Positions 17,021-24,777 of a stretch of 42,198 nt of DNA are shown one piece after another. Both the position numbers and the translations under genes were made by a program. The notes under the pieces are model-generated. The model was not told the origin of the DNA. It did not search any database and was given only the letters and a program-made list of their open reading frames with translations. The DNA is from Ga0077553 sp038215275 (GTDB taxonomy: Bacteria > Acidobacteriota > Terriglobia > Bryobacterales > Bryobacteraceae). The DNA lies in NCBI GenBank assembly GCA_038215275.1, contig JBBQRA010000016.1, positions 1-42,198 of the forward strand. Direction: 5' to 3'. The first letter of the stretch is position 1; each line of letters opens with the position of its first letter.

Positions 17021-17049
17021 TTTAAGGACACCTCCATGGTGCCCTTAAA
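17021..17049 (-). other. Hairpin-forming inverted repeat upstream of the Flp pilin
   Basis: TTTAAGG and CCTTAAA flank an inner CACC/GGTG stem with a five-base loop TCCAT and one mismatch. It lies 19 bases before the pilin start. No T-run follows on the minus strand, so it does not look like a terminator. It could be a leader structure or an operator. Confidence 0.55.
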
Positions 17050-17054
17050 GGTTA

Positions 17055-17113
17055 TAAAGAAACAAGAACCATTTGGCTTTAGAACCTTATCCGATTTGCC
17101 TTAGAACTAAGCC
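17055..17113 (-). terminator. Possible terminator after the adenylate-kinase-like gene
   Basis: Just after the stop at 17115, on the minus strand, GGCTTAG (17113-17107) can pair with CTAAAGCC (17082-17075) with one bulge and a long 24-base loop, followed by a T-rich tract TTCTTGTTTCTTT (about 17067-17055). The stem is weak. Confidence 0.3.
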
Positions 17114-17114
17114 A

Positions 17115-17699
17115 TCACGCGGTCTGGTCCGGAAGGTCCAAGCGCGTCCGAATATCGGTGTAGATCTCAGAAATGCTTCGGTTGGCATCCACGGTCAGCA
17201 GCACGCCCATCCGGTCGTATAGCTCCAGCAGCGGCTTCGTTTTCTCATGGTATTCGCGCAGTCGAGTCTTGAGCGCTTCGGGATTGTCGTCCGCTCGCTT
17301 CGTGAATCCGGAGCCCTGCCCCATCTTCGCCCGGTACATGACGCGCTGATAGACCACTTCGTCGGCAAGCTCGAGATAGATCACCTTGTCCAGGTTCCAA
17401 TTCTCAAACAGGTATTCGGCCTGGGCCCGGGTCCGCGGGAACCCGTCAAGCACAAAACCGTAGTTCCAATCGTGCTGATCCAGTCGCTCCCGGACCACAC
17501 GCTCGACAATCTCATCCGGCACGAGCAACCCGGCGTCCGTGATCCGGCGGATCCGGGCGGCCAGCTTCGTATGATTGGCAACGTTCCAGCGAAACATTTC
17601 GCCAATCGAGATGTGGACAAAATTGTAATCCCGGCAGAGGAGTTCACTCTGCGTACCTTTACCGGAACCTTGGGGACCTGAAATAACGAACTTATGCAT
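17115..17699 (-). CDS. Adenylate-kinase-family nucleoside monophosphate kinase
   Basis: A 194-residue kinase of the Adk family, expected to transfer phosphate from ATP to a nucleoside monophosphate, normally AMP. The P-loop is GPQGSGKGTQ (residues 8-17), and DGFPRTRAQAEYL (85-97) and RADDNPEALKTRL (135-147) match family positions. The LID is the short form. In the NMP-binding region the usual STGDLLR is SIGEMFR (31-37), so the AMP-contacting Thr is Ile32. It may be a paralogue, the main adk of most bacteria lying near secY. ATG 17699 is chosen over GTG 17720 because AGGA lies just upstream and it leads straight into the P-loop strand. It is the last gene of the S9 peptidase/radical SAM/ALDH unit, 27 bases after ALDH. 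Confidence 0.85.
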   Translation of the reverse strand: MHKFVISGPQGSGKGTQSELLCRDYNFVHISIGEMFRWNVANHTKLAARIRRITDAGLLVPDEIVERVVRERLDQHDWNYGFVLDGFPRTRAQAEYLFENWNLDKVIYLELADEVVYQRVMYRAKMGQGSGFTKRADDNPEALKTRLREYHEKTKPLLELYDRMGVLLTVDANRSISEIYTDIRTRLDLPDQTA

Positions 17700-17726
17700 G
17701 CTTTCCTGGCAGTGAGCCACTCGACA

Positions 17727-19301
17727 TCATAAGTCGAAGCGGATGCCTTGCGCCAGTGGAAGATCCCGGGAAGAGTTGATCGTGGCGGTCTGCCGGCGCA
17801 TGTACGCCTTCCAGGAGTCGCTACCGGATTCCCGGCCGCCGCCCGTATCTTTCTCTCCGCCAAAGGCCCCACCAATCTCGGCGCCTGACGTGCCTACATT
17901 CACATTAGCAATCCCGCAGTCGCTCCCGCGCGGGCAGAGAAACTGCTCGGCCGCCCGCATGCTCTCCGTAAAGATCGCGCTGGCCAATCCCTGGGGCACT
18001 GCGTTGTTAAGGGCGATGGCCTCGTCGAGGTCGTCGAACTCGATCAGATGGACCACGGGAGCGAAAAGTTCCTCCTTCACAGCCGGCATCTGGCCGCTTG
18101 ACGCCACCAGCGCGGGCCGCACGTAGCAGCCGCCCAGCAGCGGCTTGCCTTCAAAATCGACCTCCACCGGCTCCCCGCCGTAGAGCACCTCACCGCCCTG
18201 CTCCCGAATGACCCCCAGCGCCTGCTGCATCGTCCGCACCGCCGCCCGGTCGATCAGCGGGCCGCACAAAACCTTTGCTTCGAGCGGATGGCCAATCCGG
18301 ACCTTACCCCACGCCCGCAGCATATACTCCCGGTACTCGTCCGCCACCGAGCGCTGCAGCAAAATCCGCCGGATGCTGGTACACCGTTGCCCCGCCGTCC
18401 CCACCGCGCCAAACAGCAAAGCCCGCACCGCCAACTGCGGATCCGCATCCGCCATCACGATGGCCGCGTTGTTCCCGCCGAGTTCCAGCAGGGTACGTCC
18501 CAGCCGGCCGCCGACGATTTCCGCCACCCGCCGCCCCATGCCGGTCGACCCTGTCGCGGAGATCAGCGGCAGCCGCCGATCCGCCGTCATCCGTTCGCCG
18601 ACCACTGGTCCCGTCCCGCACACCAGCGTGAACACCCCGCGGAAGCCATGCCGGTCCAAAATCGGCTCACAAATCTTCTGCACCGCAATCGCTGTCAACG
18701 GCGTTCTCTCGCTCGGCTTCCACACGACGCAATTGCCGCAGACCGCCGCGAGAAAAGCGTTCCAACTCCAAACCGCCACCGGAAAGTTGAAGGCTGTAAT
18801 ACAGCCCACCACGCCCAGCGGATGCCACTGCTCCATCAGCCGATGGCCGGGCCGCTCACTCGGCATGGTCAGCCCATACAACTGGCGGGACAGGCCGACG
18901 GCGAAGTCGGCGATGTCGATCATCTCCTGCACCTCGCTTTTCCCCTCGGACAGAATCTTCCCGGTTTCGAGCGAGATCAGGGCGCCGAGATCGTCCTGCG
19001 CCGTCCGCAACGCTTCGGCGATCTCGCGCACGATCTGCCCCCTCCGCGGGGCCGGGAGGTCTCGCCACTTCGGCCACACGCGCTGCGCGAGGTACACCGC
19101 GTCGTCGTAGTCTTCCTCCGCGCCGAACAGCACGGTGGCCAGTTCGGCCCCGTCCGCCGGCGAAAGAATCGCCACCTGGTTCCCGGCCGGGTCCGCGGTC
19201 CACTCCTCGTGGGCCACCCCGGACTGCTCATAACCAATACCCAGACGGGTGAGGAGGCGGCGGACCTCCGTGCGGTGAAGCGACGAATCAAGAAGGTTCA
19301 T
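17727..19301 (-). CDS. ALDH7-like aldehyde dehydrogenase (aminoadipate-semialdehyde type)
   Basis: An NAD(P)-dependent aldehyde dehydrogenase of 524 residues. Catalytic residues are Cys307 (GTAGQRCTSIRR) and Glu273 (LLELGGNNAAIV), with Asn172 (FNFPVAVWSW) and Lys195 (WKPSERTP) also in place. GGNNA and VGTAGQRCTS are typical of the ALDH7 family, whose members oxidise 2-aminoadipate-6-semialdehyde in lysine breakdown and related aldehydes. The C-terminus has NVNVGTSGAEIGGAFGGEKDTGGGRESGSDSWK-type residues, also ALDH7-like. The start is ATG 19301, sharing ATGA with the radical SAM stop, which fixes the start and implies coupled translation. No other lysine catabolic gene is near, so the physiological substrate is not settled. 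Confidence 0.88.
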   Translation of the reverse strand: MNLLDSSLHRTEVRRLLTRLGIGYEQSGVAHEEWTADPAGNQVAILSPADGAELATVLFGAEEDYDDAVYLAQRVWPKWRDLPAPRRGQIVREIAEALRTAQDDLGALISLETGKILSEGKSEVQEMIDIADFAVGLSRQLYGLTMPSERPGHRLMEQWHPLGVVGCITAFNFPVAVWSWNAFLAAVCGNCVVWKPSERTPLTAIAVQKICEPILDRHGFRGVFTLVCGTGPVVGERMTADRRLPLISATGSTGMGRRVAEIVGGRLGRTLLELGGNNAAIVMADADPQLAVRALLFGAVGTAGQRCTSIRRILLQRSVADEYREYMLRAWGKVRIGHPLEAKVLCGPLIDRAAVRTMQQALGVIREQGGEVLYGGEPVEVDFEGKPLLGGCYVRPALVASSGQMPAVKEELFAPVVHLIEFDDLDEAIALNNAVPQGLASAIFTESMRAAEQFLCPRGSDCGIANVNVGTSGAEIGGAFGGEKDTGGGRESGSDSWKAYMRRQTATINSSRDLPLAQGIRFDL

Positions 19302-20125
19302 GGCGTTGTGGTGAGCCACCCGAACGCGGCCGGGCCCGTGCCGAAACGGCGCCCCGCGCGGACGGCGGCAAGCTCTATTGTGGCAAGTGCGGAGGCGGCA
19401 TCGAAGTGCGGGTAGCGCTCGAGCAGCCTCAGCCCTGGCTCCCGAGTTGTAGCGCCGCGTGGCTTGTTCGCTCGCACATGCAGGGGGTCGCCAATCAGGT
19501 CCTCGCCGGTGGCCGCCAGCGCCAGTTCCGCCAATCGCTCGGCGTTGCACGGCAGCAGTGGCGCCAGCGTCGCATGCACGCGCAGGCCCGCCGCGCGCAG
19601 CGTCCGCATCACCTGCAGCCGCTCCGGAATCGGCGCGCAATGCGGTTCGAATCGTTGCCGTACCGCCTCATCGTCCGTCGTCACGCTGAAGCTGATCCGC
19701 AGCCGCGGAATCGCCTGCAGCAGTTCCAGATCGCGCAGGATCAGCGGCCCCCGCGTCTGCAGCACGAAGACCCGGGGCGGAGCGGCGGCCACCGCCGCAA
19801 GCAACTCCGGCATCAGCCTCCGGCCGGCCTCGGCCGGCTGATACGGATCTGTCAGCGGGGAGCAATAGATCACCTGCTCCGCCCGCAACTCGCGCCGCAG
19901 CAACTCCGCCGCGTTCGCTTTGAACGTCGTATGGTGGCCCCAATGCCGCCAGTCCTCCGGCCGCAGCCCGCCCTGTACCCGCATCGTCGGCACATAACAG
20001 TAGCTGCATCCAAATGTGCAGTTCCGCGCCGGGGTGAGCGAGTGCGTAAACCCGGCTTCTAACAGAAAGCCGGACGTCCTTGAAAGGATCGTCCGGCTGG
20101 TCTGCTCGCCAATGCTATAGAGCAT
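19298..20125 (-). CDS. Radical SAM protein (SplB/Rv2578c-like), function unknown
   Basis: A 275-residue radical SAM enzyme. The cluster-binding motif is Cys36-x3-Cys40-x2-Cys43 in NCTFGCSYCYVPT, preceded by FTHSLTPAR. VIYCSPLTDPYQPAE, VFVLQTRGPLILRDLELL and ISFSVTTDD follow in the order seen in the SPL-like group that includes Rv2578c. The family splits SAM to a 5'-deoxyadenosyl radical; the target of this subgroup is not known to me. Unlike photoproduct lyase, nothing shows a DNA-repair role. The ATG follows the S9 peptidase stop with no gap (TAAATG), and its own stop overlaps the ALDH start, so the three are translated together. Confidence 0.87.
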   Translation of the reverse strand: MLYSIGEQTSRTILSRTSGFLLEAGFTHSLTPARNCTFGCSYCYVPTMRVQGGLRPEDWRHWGHHTTFKANAAELLRRELRAEQVIYCSPLTDPYQPAEAGRRLMPELLAAVAAAPPRVFVLQTRGPLILRDLELLQAIPRLRISFSVTTDDEAVRQRFEPHCAPIPERLQVMRTLRAAGLRVHATLAPLLPCNAERLAELALAATGEDLIGDPLHVRANKPRGATTREPGLRLLERYPHFDAASALATIELAAVRAGRRFGTGPAAFGWLTTTP

Positions 20126-22507
20126 TTAGTCGGCTTTGTTTTTCACGTGCTTGTCGAACCACTCCACCATCTCCGCCAGCGTATGCTCGACGGACTCCCG
20201 CGCGGCATAGCCGTGCGACTCGAACGGCAGGTACACAAAGCGCACCGTCCCTCCGTTGCCGCGAATGGCCGTGTACATCCGCTCGGACTGAATCGGGAAG
20301 GTTCCCGTGTTGTTGTCGGCCTGCCCGTGGATCAATAGAATGGGTTCGTTGATCTTATGGGCGCTCAGGAACGGCGACATCCCCAGGTAGGTTGCAGGCG
20401 CCTCCCAAATGGTCCGCCGCTCGCTCTGGAAGCCAAACGGCGTCAGGGTGCGATTGTAGGCTCCGCTCCGCGCTACGCCCGCGGCGAACAGGTCCGAATG
20501 CGCCAGGAGATTCGCGGTCATGAAGCCGCCGTAGCTATGGCCGCCCACGCCCACGCGATTCGGGTCGGTTACTCCGAGCTCAGTCGCCTTGTCGATGGCA
20601 GCTTTCGCACCGGCCACGATCTGCTCGAGATAGGTATTGTTCGCCGTCTCGGGATCGCCGATCACGGGTAGCGAGGCGTCGTCGAGAATCGCATAGCCGG
20701 CCAGCAGGTAGAACAAGTGCGATGCGCCGGACAATTGCGTGAAGCGGTTCGGCGAACCGGTGATCTGGCTGGCCGTATCGGCATCGTTGAACTCGCGCGG
20801 GTAGGCCCACATCACGGTCGGCAGCTTGGTGCCGGGCTTGTAGTTTGGCGGTAGATAGAGTGTGAAGCTCAGCGGCACGCCGTCGGCGCGTTTGTAATTC
20901 ACAAGCTGCTTTTTCACTTGACGCATCTCCGGCGCCGGGTCGGTGAAGCTCGTCAATGCTGTGCGTTTCCCATCGGCGACCAGGAAATAGTTTGGCGGCT
21001 CCGTAGTTGATTCGCGCCGCGTAATCAGCCGCGCGCCGTCCTTATCAAGGACGCTGACGACCGACTCATAAACACCCTCGGCGCACTCGAACAGACGGGT
21101 CTTCGCTTTCGTCTTCAAGTTCACGCGATCAAGAAACGGCCGGTCGCCTTTCGGGCTGGCGCCTTGGCCATTAAAGAACGCGAAATCGCCATCGCTCACC
21201 ACCACTCGCTGGCCGCTGGGCATGATCTCGGTGACTGGCGTGCCCATGTCGCGGTAGCGATCCTGCATGCTGCGCGATTGCACCTCATCCACCTTGGCCG
21301 GGTTCGTCGAGGGGTCGACCAGGAAGGTGCGGATGCGCTTGGTTTTGCGGTCGTAGTCGGACGTTAGCAGGCGGCCGTCCTTCAAGTAGTTCGTCTGGCC
21401 CATCGCCCGATGTTCGAATTTGGTGACCTCTTCCGGCGCCGTGAAGGGAGCTTTAGCCATGAGCATCCGGTCGCGATGCGGCACAGTCTCTTTCGGGTTG
21501 CCGCCGTCGAGGGCTTCAATCCACGTCAGCGTCGCGCCATCGGTGGGGTACCAGTTCAAACTACGCGGTCCGGTGCGGACGCCTTCGAGCGGTACGCGGT
21601 CGGCGAGCGGCAGCTTGGCGATCGAAGCCACCATCTTCCCCGACTTGTCCCAGACTTCCATGTCGAGTGGAAACCGATTCACCGGAAGCACCCAGGAGAA
21701 CGGCCGGTGGACTTTCGAGACCAGGAAGTTCGCGCCGTTCGGAGAGGCCTCGGCGCCGCCGAAAATGGCGGGCTTGCCCATCAGGGTCACCTGGCCAGTA
21801 GCCACATCGACAACGGCCAACTGCGACGTGGAGAAATATTCGAACAAGGCTTCGTCTTGTTCGCTCTTGAGCAGGTCCTGATAAGTGGGGGCCGGCGTGG
21901 CCTTGCCGAAGGATTCTTGAATGTCCGGTCCGGCCGGCACCAGCGACGCCTCGGGCACTTTGCCTCGCTGTGCGGGAATGGTTTGCACCAGCAGCGAGCG
22001 GCCGCCTGGCAGCCAATTCAGCGCGTCGCCATAGGCGGCATTCAGCCGCACGGAGGGGATGGCTTTCAGCTTGCCGGCCTTCACATCGAGCAGGTACAGC
22101 TCAATGCGGTCTTCGAACATTGCCATGAAGGCGGCCATGTCGCCCTGGGGATTCCATTGCGCTGAACTGAACCTGGCGCCGGCCGGGAGTGGAAGCGCTA
22201 GCTTCTTCAAGGAAGCCAGATCGATCAACTCCCATCCTTTAAAACTGCCCTGAGGGCTGCGCGGGCCATTGTTGCGGGGGTTGATACGTAGACCGGCCAG
22301 CCGGAGCATGGGTTGAGCGAGTTCGGCAATCGGTGGATAGCGGTCCGGCTCCAGTAAGAGCAGGTGGGTTTTGGCTGGGTTCACGCTGGAAATTGGCGTG
22401 GCCGGCGCCCGGAGGACCTTCAGAATGGCCTCGGGGGGTTGTTTGTACTTGGTCTGGGCGACAAGGGCCAGCGAAGCGAGGAGGGCGGACAGGAGGGTGC
22501 GTCGCAT
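20126..22507 (-). CDS. Secreted S9-family (prolyl-oligopeptidase-type) peptidase
   Basis: A 793-residue exported serine peptidase with a signal peptide (MRRTLLSALLASLALVAQ). An N-terminal beta-propeller (roughly 40-540) precedes the alpha/beta hydrolase catalytic domain. The triad can be read: Ser658 (GGHSYGGFMTANLL), Asp731 (LLIHGQADNNTG) and His765 (FESHGYAARESVEH). The sequence resembles the S9D/glutamyl-aminopeptidase-like group common in soil bacteria. It would trim small peptides outside the inner membrane. It heads a four-gene unit (radical SAM, ALDH7-like, Adk-like), and is divergent from rmuC with 65 bases between. No reason for a peptidase to be coupled to a radical SAM protein is evident. 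Confidence 0.9.
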   Translation of the reverse strand: MRRTLLSALLASLALVAQTKYKQPPEAILKVLRAPATPISSVNPAKTHLLLLEPDRYPPIAELAQPMLRLAGLRINPRNNGPRSPQGSFKGWELIDLASLKKLALPLPAGARFSSAQWNPQGDMAAFMAMFEDRIELYLLDVKAGKLKAIPSVRLNAAYGDALNWLPGGRSLLVQTIPAQRGKVPEASLVPAGPDIQESFGKATPAPTYQDLLKSEQDEALFEYFSTSQLAVVDVATGQVTLMGKPAIFGGAEASPNGANFLVSKVHRPFSWVLPVNRFPLDMEVWDKSGKMVASIAKLPLADRVPLEGVRTGPRSLNWYPTDGATLTWIEALDGGNPKETVPHRDRMLMAKAPFTAPEEVTKFEHRAMGQTNYLKDGRLLTSDYDRKTKRIRTFLVDPSTNPAKVDEVQSRSMQDRYRDMGTPVTEIMPSGQRVVVSDGDFAFFNGQGASPKGDRPFLDRVNLKTKAKTRLFECAEGVYESVVSVLDKDGARLITRRESTTEPPNYFLVADGKRTALTSFTDPAPEMRQVKKQLVNYKRADGVPLSFTLYLPPNYKPGTKLPTVMWAYPREFNDADTASQITGSPNRFTQLSGASHLFYLLAGYAILDDASLPVIGDPETANNTYLEQIVAGAKAAIDKATELGVTDPNRVGVGGHSYGGFMTANLLAHSDLFAAGVARSGAYNRTLTPFGFQSERRTIWEAPATYLGMSPFLSAHKINEPILLIHGQADNNTGTFPIQSERMYTAIRGNGGTVRFVYLPFESHGYAARESVEHTLAEMVEWFDKHVKNKAD

Positions 22508-22572
22508 CTTTCTAGTGTGCCATTTCGGTTACCGCCCTAAAGTTCCGGTCCTCCCCTGCCGATACACCGGTC

Positions 22573-24135
22573 ATGGAACAGTTCGGTCTGGCTATCATCC
22601 TCTTTGCGTCTTTTTGGGTTGGCGCCGTTGCAGGTTGGATGGCGATGAAACTCCGGGAGCGCTCTGCATACGAACGGGGGAAGGGCGACTCGATCTCCGA
22701 GTTGGCCTCGCTCAAGGAACGTCTCGAGGCGCGCGACAACCAAATAGTCGAGCTGCGGCAAAAAGTCGAAGCCGGTGCTGCGGATACGGCTCGCATCGCG
22801 ACCGAACTGAAAGTGGAGACCGACCGTCGGGCGACCGCCGAAGCCCGTGGCTCGCTAATTCCCAAATACGAGGCCGAAATTGAGGCTCGCGGCAAGCGCA
22901 TTATGGACATGACGCAGGATCTGGCGAAGCTGCAGAGCGCGTTGGCGCAGGCTACTGCCCGTTCGGAAGAGAGCAAAAAGCATACCGACGAAAAGATTTC
23001 CGGCCTGAGCGATCTGCAGGATCAGCTCGGCGCCGCCTTCCGCGCCATCAGCGCCGAAGCGCTGCAGAGCAATAACCAGGCGTTTCTCGATCTGGCTTCC
23101 TCCGCGATGTCTCGCTTCCAGGAGGCCGCCAAGGGCGATATGGATTTGCGGCAGCAGGCCATCGGGGAGATCGTCAAGCCGCTCAAAGAGCAACTGGAAA
23201 AAGTGGACAGCCGGATTATTGAATTTGAAAAGGAGCGCTCGGGCGTCTTTGGCGCAATCACGCAGCAGGTCGATAGCCTCGTCAAGGCGCAGCAGAGCTT
23301 GCAGGCCGAAACGAAGAACCTGGTCCATGCCCTCCGCACCCCGGCCGCTCGTGGCCGTTGGGGCGAAGTGCAACTCCGTCGGGTGGTCGAAATGGCCGGC
23401 ATGGTGGAGTACTGCGATTTCGAAGAGCAGCCCCACGTCGAAACCACGGACGGCTCCCTCCGCCCGGATCTCATCGTCCAACTCCCGAACCAGCGCAAGA
23501 TCGTGATCGATTCCAAAGTCTCGCTCTCGGCGTATCTGGAGTCGCTCGATGCCTCCGACGAAACTGTCCGTGTCGCGAAACTCAAGCAGCACGCCGATCA
23601 GGTCCGTGCTCATCTGCTCCGCCTCAGCGCCAAACAGTATTGGGATCAGTTTCCTCAGTCGCCGGAGTTTGTCGTGGCCTTCCTGCCCGGGGAAACGTTC
23701 TTCAGCGCTGCGCTCGAACAAGATCCTTCCCTCGTCGAATACGGTGTCGAACGCCGCGTGATTCTGGCCACCCCCACTACGCTAATCGCCTTGCTCAAGG
23801 CGATCGCCTATGGCTGGAAGCAGGAGAAGCTCTCTGCGAATGCTCGCGAGATTCGGGACCTCGGAAAGACTCTCTACGATCGCATGCGCACCGTAGCCGA
23901 GCATTTCACAGAACTCCGTAGGAACCTCGACCGCACCAATCAATCCTTCAACAAGGCGGTTGGCACCCTCGAATCCCGGGTCATGCCCTCGGCCCGCCGC
24001 TTCAAAGAGCTCGGCGCCGGTTCGGGCGATGAGATCCCCGTCGTGCTCGAACTGGAGAACTCGCCTCGTTCGCTCCAGGTCCTTTCAGAAGAAATCGGCG
24101 TCTCCACCGAAGAAGAGCCCGTGGCCACCGCGTAG
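22573..24135 (+). CDS. rmuC: DNA recombination protein RmuC
   Basis: A 520-residue protein with the RmuC layout: one N-terminal membrane helix (about 5-27), a long coiled coil (about 45-180, many E/K/R/Q heptads) and a nuclease-like RmuC domain (about 230-480). Key family stretches are ARGRWGEVQLRRVVEMAGM, RPDLIVQLPNQRKIVIDSKV (PD-(D/E)xK-like, with D and the DSK motif) and FLPGETFFSAALEQDPSLVE. E. coli RmuC limits recombination at inverted repeats; the biochemical activity is not firmly established. No good ribosome binding site precedes the ATG. It stands alone, divergent from the S9 operon. Confidence 0.93.
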   Translation: MEQFGLAIILFASFWVGAVAGWMAMKLRERSAYERGKGDSISELASLKERLEARDNQIVELRQKVEAGAADTARIATELKVETDRRATAEARGSLIPKYEAEIEARGKRIMDMTQDLAKLQSALAQATARSEESKKHTDEKISGLSDLQDQLGAAFRAISAEALQSNNQAFLDLASSAMSRFQEAAKGDMDLRQQAIGEIVKPLKEQLEKVDSRIIEFEKERSGVFGAITQQVDSLVKAQQSLQAETKNLVHALRTPAARGRWGEVQLRRVVEMAGMVEYCDFEEQPHVETTDGSLRPDLIVQLPNQRKIVIDSKVSLSAYLESLDASDETVRVAKLKQHADQVRAHLLRLSAKQYWDQFPQSPEFVVAFLPGETFFSAALEQDPSLVEYGVERRVILATPTTLIALLKAIAYGWKQEKLSANAREIRDLGKTLYDRMRTVAEHFTELRRNLDRTNQSFNKAVGTLESRVMPSARRFKELGAGSGDEIPVVLELENSPRSLQVLSEEIGVSTEEEPVATA

Positions 24136-24193
24136 GGACCCCGCGTCGGGAAATGTAAAGGTCTTGTAAAACCCACTTTGCCTGCGTAAACCG

Positions 24194-24230
24194 ATTGTCT
24201 CTTCTCCGCGTATTAAGGGCAGGAGACAAT
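24194..24230 (+). promoter_or_regulatory. Leader hairpin covering the ribosome binding site of the BON gene
   Basis: Arm 24194-24207 (ATTGTCTCTTCTCC) pairs with 24217-24230 (GGGCAGGAGACAAT): 13 of 14 positions pair, two as G-U, around a nine-base loop. The 3' arm contains AGGAGA (24221-24226), the ribosome binding site for ATG 24235. Folding would hide that site. The outer eight pairs are perfect, so it could equally be a DNA operator. Confidence 0.6.
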
Positions 24231-24234
24231 TAAA

Positions 24235-24777
24235 ATGAAACGCCAGATTGGAAAGTTGATGATGGTGGTCGCGGTAGCCGGAGCCACGCTCCTTTCCGCA
24301 TCGACCACGAATGCGAACAGCCCTCGGGCGCAGGAGCGCCTCGAGAAAGAGGTGCGGAAAGAGCTCATTACGCTCCCCTTCCTCAGCATCTTCGATAACC
24401 TGAACTACCGGGTCGACGGCGAGACCGTCTACATCTCCGGTCAGACGATCCGCCCGGTGCTCAAGAGCGACGCCGGCAATCGCCTCCGCACCATTGAAGG
24501 CATCACGAAGGTGGTCAATGAAATCGAGGTTCTGCCGCTCTCGCCCTTCGACGACCGGCTTCGCTTTGTCCTCGCCCGCACCATTTACGGCCAGCCCGCT
24601 CTCAACCGTTATGCCCTCGGCGCCAACCCCTCGATCCGCATAATCGTGAAGAACGGTAATGTGACCCTCGAAGGTGTCGTCGACCGCGAAATGGACAAGA
24701 CCATTGCCGGCATGGGCGCCAACGGTGTCTCCAATGTCTTCGCTGTCACCAACAACCTGCGCGTCGCTACGAGGTAG
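24235..24777 (+). CDS. Exported protein with two BON domains
   Basis: A 180-residue periplasmic protein with a signal peptide (MKRQIGKLMMVVAVAGATLL to about residue 28) and two BON domains in tandem. The first spans about residues 33-100 (EKEVRKELITLPFLSIFDNL, ETVYISGQTIRP, IEGITKVVNEIEVLPLSP), the second about 105-178 (RLRFVLARTIYGQPALNRYA, IRIIVKNGNVTLEGVVDREM, GVSNVFAVTNNLRV). BON domains bind phospholipid or other hydrophobic ligands and occur in OsmY-type envelope stress proteins. A hairpin sits over its ribosome binding site. The stop codon touches the stop of the convergent oxidase gene with no gap (TAGCTA). Confidence 0.9.
   Translation: MKRQIGKLMMVVAVAGATLLSASTTNANSPRAQERLEKEVRKELITLPFLSIFDNLNYRVDGETVYISGQTIRPVLKSDAGNRLRTIEGITKVVNEIEVLPLSPFDDRLRFVLARTIYGQPALNRYALGANPSIRIIVKNGNVTLEGVVDREMDKTIAGMGANGVSNVFAVTNNLRVATR

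Noticed and set aside
17021..17049. Terminator for the adenylate-kinase-like gene
   Set aside because: The stem is good but no T-run follows on the minus strand; the weaker 17055-17113 structure has the T-rich tract.
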